NCBI GenBank assembly: GCA_025980625.1
Contig: JAICXG010000121.1
Location: 1-8,348, forward strand
Direction: 5' to 3'
Length of the DNA: 8,348 bases
Source: Chthoniobacterales bacterium
GTDB taxonomy: Bacteria; Verrucomicrobiota; Verrucomicrobiia; Chthoniobacterales; UBA10450
The notes under the pieces are model-generated. The model made no database searches. It was not told where the DNA came from and saw nothing but the letters and a program-made list of their open reading frames with translations. Positions 5,073 to 8,348 of this stretch are shown piece after piece (the stretch's first letter is position 1; every line of letters starts with the position of its first letter). The translations under genes and the position numbers were made by a program.

Positions 5073-6854
5073 CTAATATCCTGCCGCCATCCCGTCCTTC
5101 CGCGACTCACTCGCGCCGACATACACTCTCTCGCCCTCATGCATCTCCACCTTGATCGCCTGATATCCGCCGTAACCGCCCAAATCAAGTCGCACGTGAT
5201 GGCCGCGCTTCATTAACTCACGCGCCGTTTCATAGGGAATCCCGCTCTCGAGATCGACATACCCGCCGTTCGTCATCTTTTCGCCAGTCGGTTCATTGTC
5301 ACCTTCATGCTGCCAGCGCGCAGCGTCGCCTGCTTCCTGCACATTCAATCCGAAGTCGATCTGATTGGTCAAGACCTGGACATGACCCTGTGGCTGCATC
5401 CCGCCGCCCATCACGCCAAAGGCTTCCCACGGTTTTCCATCCTTCATCACGAATCCCGGAATGATGGTGTGAAAGGGGCGCTTGCCCGGCGCATAGACAT
5501 TGGCATGACCCGGCTCCATCGAGAAAAGCTCGCCCCGATCCTGGAACATGAAGCCGAGCCCGGGGACGACAATGCCGCTGCCCATCCCGCTATAATTACT
5601 TTGAATAAGTGACACCATGTTACCTTCGTCGTCAGCCGTGCACAGATAGATCGTGTCGCCTTGTTCGAGCGCTGGGTTTCCCGGCGCGACTGTCTTCGCC
5701 GCGTGCTGCGGATCGATCAGCTTGCGCCGTTCCGCCGCGTAACTCTTCGAGAGCAATCCCTTCAGCGGAATCCTCGCAAAGGCTGGATCCGCATAAAACT
5801 TAGCCCGATCAGCCCAGGCGATCTTCTTTGCCTCGATCATGGTGTGCAGAGTGTCGGGTGAATTGCGTCCCATTGCCTTGAGGTCAAATCCTTCAAGGAT
5901 GTTGAGGATTTGCAGAGCCGCAATCCCTTGCCCGTTAGGCGGGAGTTCAAAGACATCATAACCGCGATAATTGACCGAGACCGGTTCGACCCAGGTGCTG
6001 GTATGTTTCTCGAAATCGACCTTGCGCAGGTAACCGCCGTTGGCCTTCATGAAAGCGTCGATTTTGTCCGCGATCTCACCCTTATAGAACGCATCCCGCC
6101 CTTTCTCGCCGATCAGCTGTAAAGTCTGGGCAAGCGCCGAGTTCTTGAAGACGTCGCCTTTCGCAGGGGTGCGTCCTTTGCCGTCGAGGGTATAAGTCTG
6201 CAGAAATGCGCCGGGTAATCCTTTGTAGAATCGCGGTCCGAACGACCAGTAATAGGCAATTAACTCAGTCACCGGGAAACCTTCCTCTGCGTAATGAATG
6301 GCCGGCGCGAGATCGTCGCCTAACGAGAGCTTGCCGAATTTCTTCTGTAGCTCCGCCCAGGCATCGACACACCCCGGGACGCTAATCGGCAACATGCCAG
6401 TCGGCGGGATATACAACGGTTCAGTTTTCCCTATCCCGCGGTTTTGCCGTCCCTCTGTCGCTGGCGACGCTCGCAATTTTTCCAGCTCCGCCTTCATTTG
6501 ATCATAGCTCAGGCCGAGCGGTGAACGGCCGCTGCCGTTGATCCCGTAAAGCTTTTTCTCTTTGGCGCTGTAAACAATCGCGAAGAGATCGCCCCCGACA
6601 CCATTTGAGACCGGCTCCATCAGGCCGAGCGTCGCGTTCGCGGCAATCGCCGCGTCGACCGCGCTGCCGCCGCGTTTCAAAATATCAATCCCGACCTGCG
6701 TCGCGAGCGGCACACTCGTGCAAACCATCCCATGTCGCGCCAGCACCTCGGAGCGAGTGACAAAGGCTTTCCCGGTGATCCGATCAATTTGTGCGGGCGC
6801 CAGAATCGCCGTGCTCAGCAGTGCCACTACCACAAAGAGAAAAGAAATACGCAT
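5073..6854 (-). CDS. Gamma-glutamyltransferase family protein (YwrD-like clade)
   Basis: This 593-residue protein is an N-terminal-nucleophile hydrolase precursor. It would cut or transfer gamma-glutamyl groups from glutathione-like substrates, or act as a related amidase, in the periplasm. Residues 1-21 form a signal peptide (MRISFLFVVVALLSTAILAPA). Family hallmarks include GGSAVDAAIAANATLGLMEP (62-81), GVGGD (85-89), NGSGRSP (106-112, with Arg110 at the place that binds the substrate carboxylate), ISVPGCVDAW (157-166) and LPPNGQG (304-310). The self-cleavage site is GD/TIYLC, with nucleophile Thr401 after maturation. FGVMGGGMQPQGHVQVL (479-495) replaces the classical PGGSxI loop, and DGMAAGY ends the protein. 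GDTIYLC and MQPQGH point to the YwrD-like branch rather than classical Ggt, so the substrate is uncertain. Residues about 128-147 look like an extra segment. The gene is divergent from the metalloprotease gene. No strong Shine-Dalgarno site is seen. Confidence 0.93.
   Translation of the reverse strand: MRISFLFVVVALLSTAILAPAQIDRITGKAFVTRSEVLARHGMVCTSVPLATQVGIDILKRGGSAVDAAIAANATLGLMEPVSNGVGGDLFAIVYSAKEKKLYGINGSGRSPLGLSYDQMKAELEKLRASPATEGRQNRGIGKTEPLYIPPTGMLPISVPGCVDAWAELQKKFGKLSLGDDLAPAIHYAEEGFPVTELIAYYWSFGPRFYKGLPGAFLQTYTLDGKGRTPAKGDVFKNSALAQTLQLIGEKGRDAFYKGEIADKIDAFMKANGGYLRKVDFEKHTSTWVEPVSVNYRGYDVFELPPNGQGIAALQILNILEGFDLKAMGRNSPDTLHTMIEAKKIAWADRAKFYADPAFARIPLKGLLSKSYAAERRKLIDPQHAAKTVAPGNPALEQGDTIYLCTADDEGNMVSLIQSNYSGMGSGIVVPGLGFMFQDRGELFSMEPGHANVYAPGKRPFHTIIPGFVMKDGKPWEAFGVMGGGMQPQGHVQVLTNQIDFGLNVQEAGDAARWQHEGDNEPTGEKMTNGGYVDLESGIPYETARELMKRGHHVRLDLGGYGGYQAIKVEMHEGERVYVGASESRKDGMAAGY
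6420..6475 (-). other. Apparent in-frame insertion in the gamma-glutamyltransferase gene
   Basis: These bases encode about residues 128-147, including SPATEGRQNRGIGKTEP. In relatives, as I remember them, the helix ending KAELEKL passes almost directly into the (Y/T)IPPxGxLPISVPG stretch. The segment is Arg/Gly/Asn-rich and unlike its surroundings. At DNA level it holds an interrupted palindrome GTCGC-TG-GCGAC (6457-6468), a CCGCGG site (6436-6441) and two GTTTT strings. This is in keeping with a small palindromic repeat that entered in frame. It sits just ahead of a surface region and leaves the catalytic parts intact. Confidence 0.4.
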
Positions 6855-7064
6855 CGAGGACGCTACGGCTCAGGAGTCGCGACGCAATGCCAACCATGTC
6901 GGAGACCATTAGCCATGGGCTTCGATCGCAGCAGGCGCGCCGGCAATCGATCACGCCCGCGACCGGCCAGGGTTATGGTCACTGCGGCGATACCTATCTC
7001 CGCGCTGGAATCGCGGAATTATAGTTGCCAAGCGCAAATTTCGCGGCAACTTCTCGGCCCGCTT
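6855..7064. promoter_or_regulatory. Divergent intergenic region between gamma-glutamyltransferase and metalloprotease genes
   Basis: If the metalloprotease starts at 7065, this 210-base stretch must hold promoters for both genes. The metalloprotease frame stays open through it, with possible starts at ATG 6915 (GGAGA at 6901-6905 upstream) and ATG 6975, so part of it may be coding. An interrupted hairpin lies at 7025-7049: TTGCC/GGCAA and GCG/CGC stems, a two-base bulge and a seven-base loop CAAATTT. I found no clear -35/-10 pair. Confidence 0.35.
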
Positions 7065-8348
7065 GTGCAAACATTAACTGCCCTCGGAGCTGCTCTTCAA
7101 CTTTTCCTCCAGCGTCGCTTTGGACCTCATCAGCTTGCTTGGGTCGCGGCGCTCGCCGTTGCGCTCGCCTCTCCTGCTGTGGCCGCTCAGGATCGGCCAA
7201 CGGGATCCACCAGCCAGTTCCGGCCAGAGGCGCGGCGCCATATCAGTCCGGTAAGGCCCTGGCAAAGCTGGGAAGCGAATCCTTCGCCCGAGCTCGGTGC
7301 GGAGATGCCGCTCGCGCTGCCTCCGCTCAAGATAGCTCCGACGCGCAGCAGCTTTCTCGCGCATTGGCCGGCAGTGCCGGGCGCAACAGGTTACTTGATT
7401 GACATCTCGACCAGCCCCCGCTTTGACACTTATGTGCCCGGTTACGACCAGCTTGATGTTGGCAAAGTGACCAGCCGCATCATCACTCACCTGAGACCGG
7501 GCACGAGATACTACTATCGCATCGTGCCCTACGGTCTCGGCGCGGCTGCGGCTTCTTCCGAAGTCATGACCGAGGCGACGACCACAGGTGGCGGACTGGT
7601 TATTGATCCAACCTTCGATAGCTCGATCACGAGTAATGCGAACGCGGCTGCCATCGAATCGACCATCAATGCGGCGATTGCTCTCTATCAGTCACTCTTT
7701 GCTGATCCCATCACGGTTGAGATCCTCTACCGGTATGCGACCACCCGCCCGGATGGGACGCCTATCCAAGACTCGGTCGCAGTGAGCGACTTTGTGGTCT
7801 ATTCCATCCCGTGGTCGACCTACCTTTCCAGCCTCGAGGCCGACGCGAAGACAACCAACGACGCGAGCGCAAACGCCAATCTCCCTACTCTCCCGGTTAC
7901 AAACGATCTCGTGCCATCCGGCGCCGGTGGGAGGGCGATCGCGTTTGATACCCCACCTGCCATGTTTGCCAATGGGAGCGTCGGCGACGGCGGTCCCTAC
8001 GATGGCATTGTCACTCTCAATTCGGCTGATGCGATCCAATTCACCCGTCCGCCCGCTGCCGGTAACTACGACGCACGCCGCTTCACCGAGCACGAGATAG
8101 ATGAAGTGCTAGGCCTCGGTTCCTATCTCGGCGGTGGCTCCGGAAGTGATTTTCGACCGCAAGACCTCTTTAGCTGGTCGGCGCCGGGCACGAGGAGTCA
8201 CTCCGCCGTCGGCACCCGCTATTTTTCGATCGACAATGGTAACACCGATATCGTGGGTTTTAACCAGGATTCCAATGGTGACTTTGGAGATTGGCTTAGT
8301 GAGCCGTGCCCCCAGACTCATCCTTATGTTCAGAACGCCTTTGGCTGC
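7065..8348 (+). CDS. Secreted metalloprotease, NF038122-like, with fibronectin-III-like module (C-terminus cut by window edge)
   Basis: 428 codons are present from GTG 7065, with no stop before the edge. A hydrophobic core LAWVAALAVALASPAVAA (about residues 25-42) acts as a signal peptide. A proline-rich linker follows. A fibronectin type III-like module spans about 85-175 (PATGYLIDIS-like strand as PGATGYLIDIS, then LRPGTRYYYRIVPY). The catalytic region starts GLVIDPTFDSSITSNANAAA and continues with ESTINAAIALYQSLFADPITV. The core motif HEIDEVLG (343-350) is followed by PQDLFSWSAPGTRS, YFSIDNG, FNQDSNGDFGDW and VQNAFGC, all matching the NF038122 metalloprotease pattern (HEIxEV) as I know it. 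It is HExxE, not the textbook HExxH, so metal binding is inferred from the family. A C-terminal anchor such as PEP-CTERM may lie beyond the window. The start is uncertain: ATG 6915 or 6975 would place 50-70 residues before the signal peptide, which is unusual. Confidence 0.75.
   Translation, partial: MQTLTALGAALQLFLQRRFGPHQLAWVAALAVALASPAVAAQDRPTGSTSQFRPEARRHISPVRPWQSWEANPSPELGAEMPLALPPLKIAPTRSSFLAHWPAVPGATGYLIDISTSPRFDTYVPGYDQLDVGKVTSRIITHLRPGTRYYYRIVPYGLGAAAASSEVMTEATTTGGGLVIDPTFDSSITSNANAAAIESTINAAIALYQSLFADPITVEILYRYATTRPDGTPIQDSVAVSDFVVYSIPWSTYLSSLEADAKTTNDASANANLPTLPVTNDLVPSGAGGRAIAFDTPPAMFANGSVGDGGPYDGIVTLNSADAIQFTRPPAAGNYDARRFTEHEIDEVLGLGSYLGGGSGSDFRPQDLFSWSAPGTRSHSAVGTRYFSIDNGNTDIVGFNQDSNGDFGDWLSEPCPQTHPYVQNAFGC

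Noticed and set aside
7025..7402. A plus-strand 125-codon open frame and its antisense partner at 7074-7490
   Set aside because: Both overlap the metalloprotease frame, which carries the signal peptide and conserved family motifs.
1..8348. CRISPR array, tRNA, rRNA, integrase or transposase gene
   Set aside because: No regularly spaced direct repeats with unique spacers, no cloverleaf-like segment and no recombinase motifs were seen. The only regular repeats are the coding HAF units.

Overview
The window looks like chromosomal DNA from a GC-rich, Gram-negative soil or freshwater bacterium. Exported proteins with signal peptides, a HAF-repeat protein, an NF038122-type metalloprotease, a MASE1 hybrid kinase and a dispersed-type hairpin built on GTCATCCCGAG / GTCGAGGGATCCC together suggest Verrucomicrobiota (Chthoniobacterales or Udaeobacter-like) or possibly Acidobacteriota. 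This placement is an inference from gene families and repeat style, since there is no rRNA or marker gene here.

Layout. Positions 1-222 (minus) hold the first 74 codons of a membrane-anchored protein that resembles small c-type cytochromes. Positions 223-554 are a divergent intergenic region with a 7+7 bp inverted repeat that could be an operator. Positions 555-1610 (plus) encode an exported HAF-repeat protein with a regular 43-residue period. It converges, with a 22 bp gap, on 1633-3669 (minus), a MASE1-HisKA-HATPase_c-REC hybrid sensor kinase. Positions 3810-about 4123 (minus) hold the remains of a DUF1003 membrane-protein gene, which has lost its membrane part and carries a one-base frameshift near its C-terminus. 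Positions 4208-4891 (plus) encode an exported, probably outer-membrane beta-barrel protein of unknown function. A large imperfect inverted repeat (4944-5065) fills the gap to the convergent gamma-glutamyltransferase gene (5073-6854, minus). That gene carries an apparent in-frame insertion of about 20 codons. After a divergent intergenic region (6855-7064), the window ends inside a plus-strand secreted metalloprotease gene (about 7065 to 8348) with a fibronectin-III-like module and a HEIDEVLG motif.

How the genes relate. No multi-gene operon is evident: each gene is alone on its strand or faces its neighbour. The common theme is the cell envelope and exterior: five of the six intact or edge-truncated genes start with a signal peptide or membrane anchor, and the sixth is an integral membrane sensor. 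I see no defence system, mobile-element gene, CRISPR array, tRNA or rRNA. The less ordinary content is the decayed DUF1003 gene, the palindromic intergenic element, the short insertion in the gamma-glutamyltransferase and the operator-like repeat.
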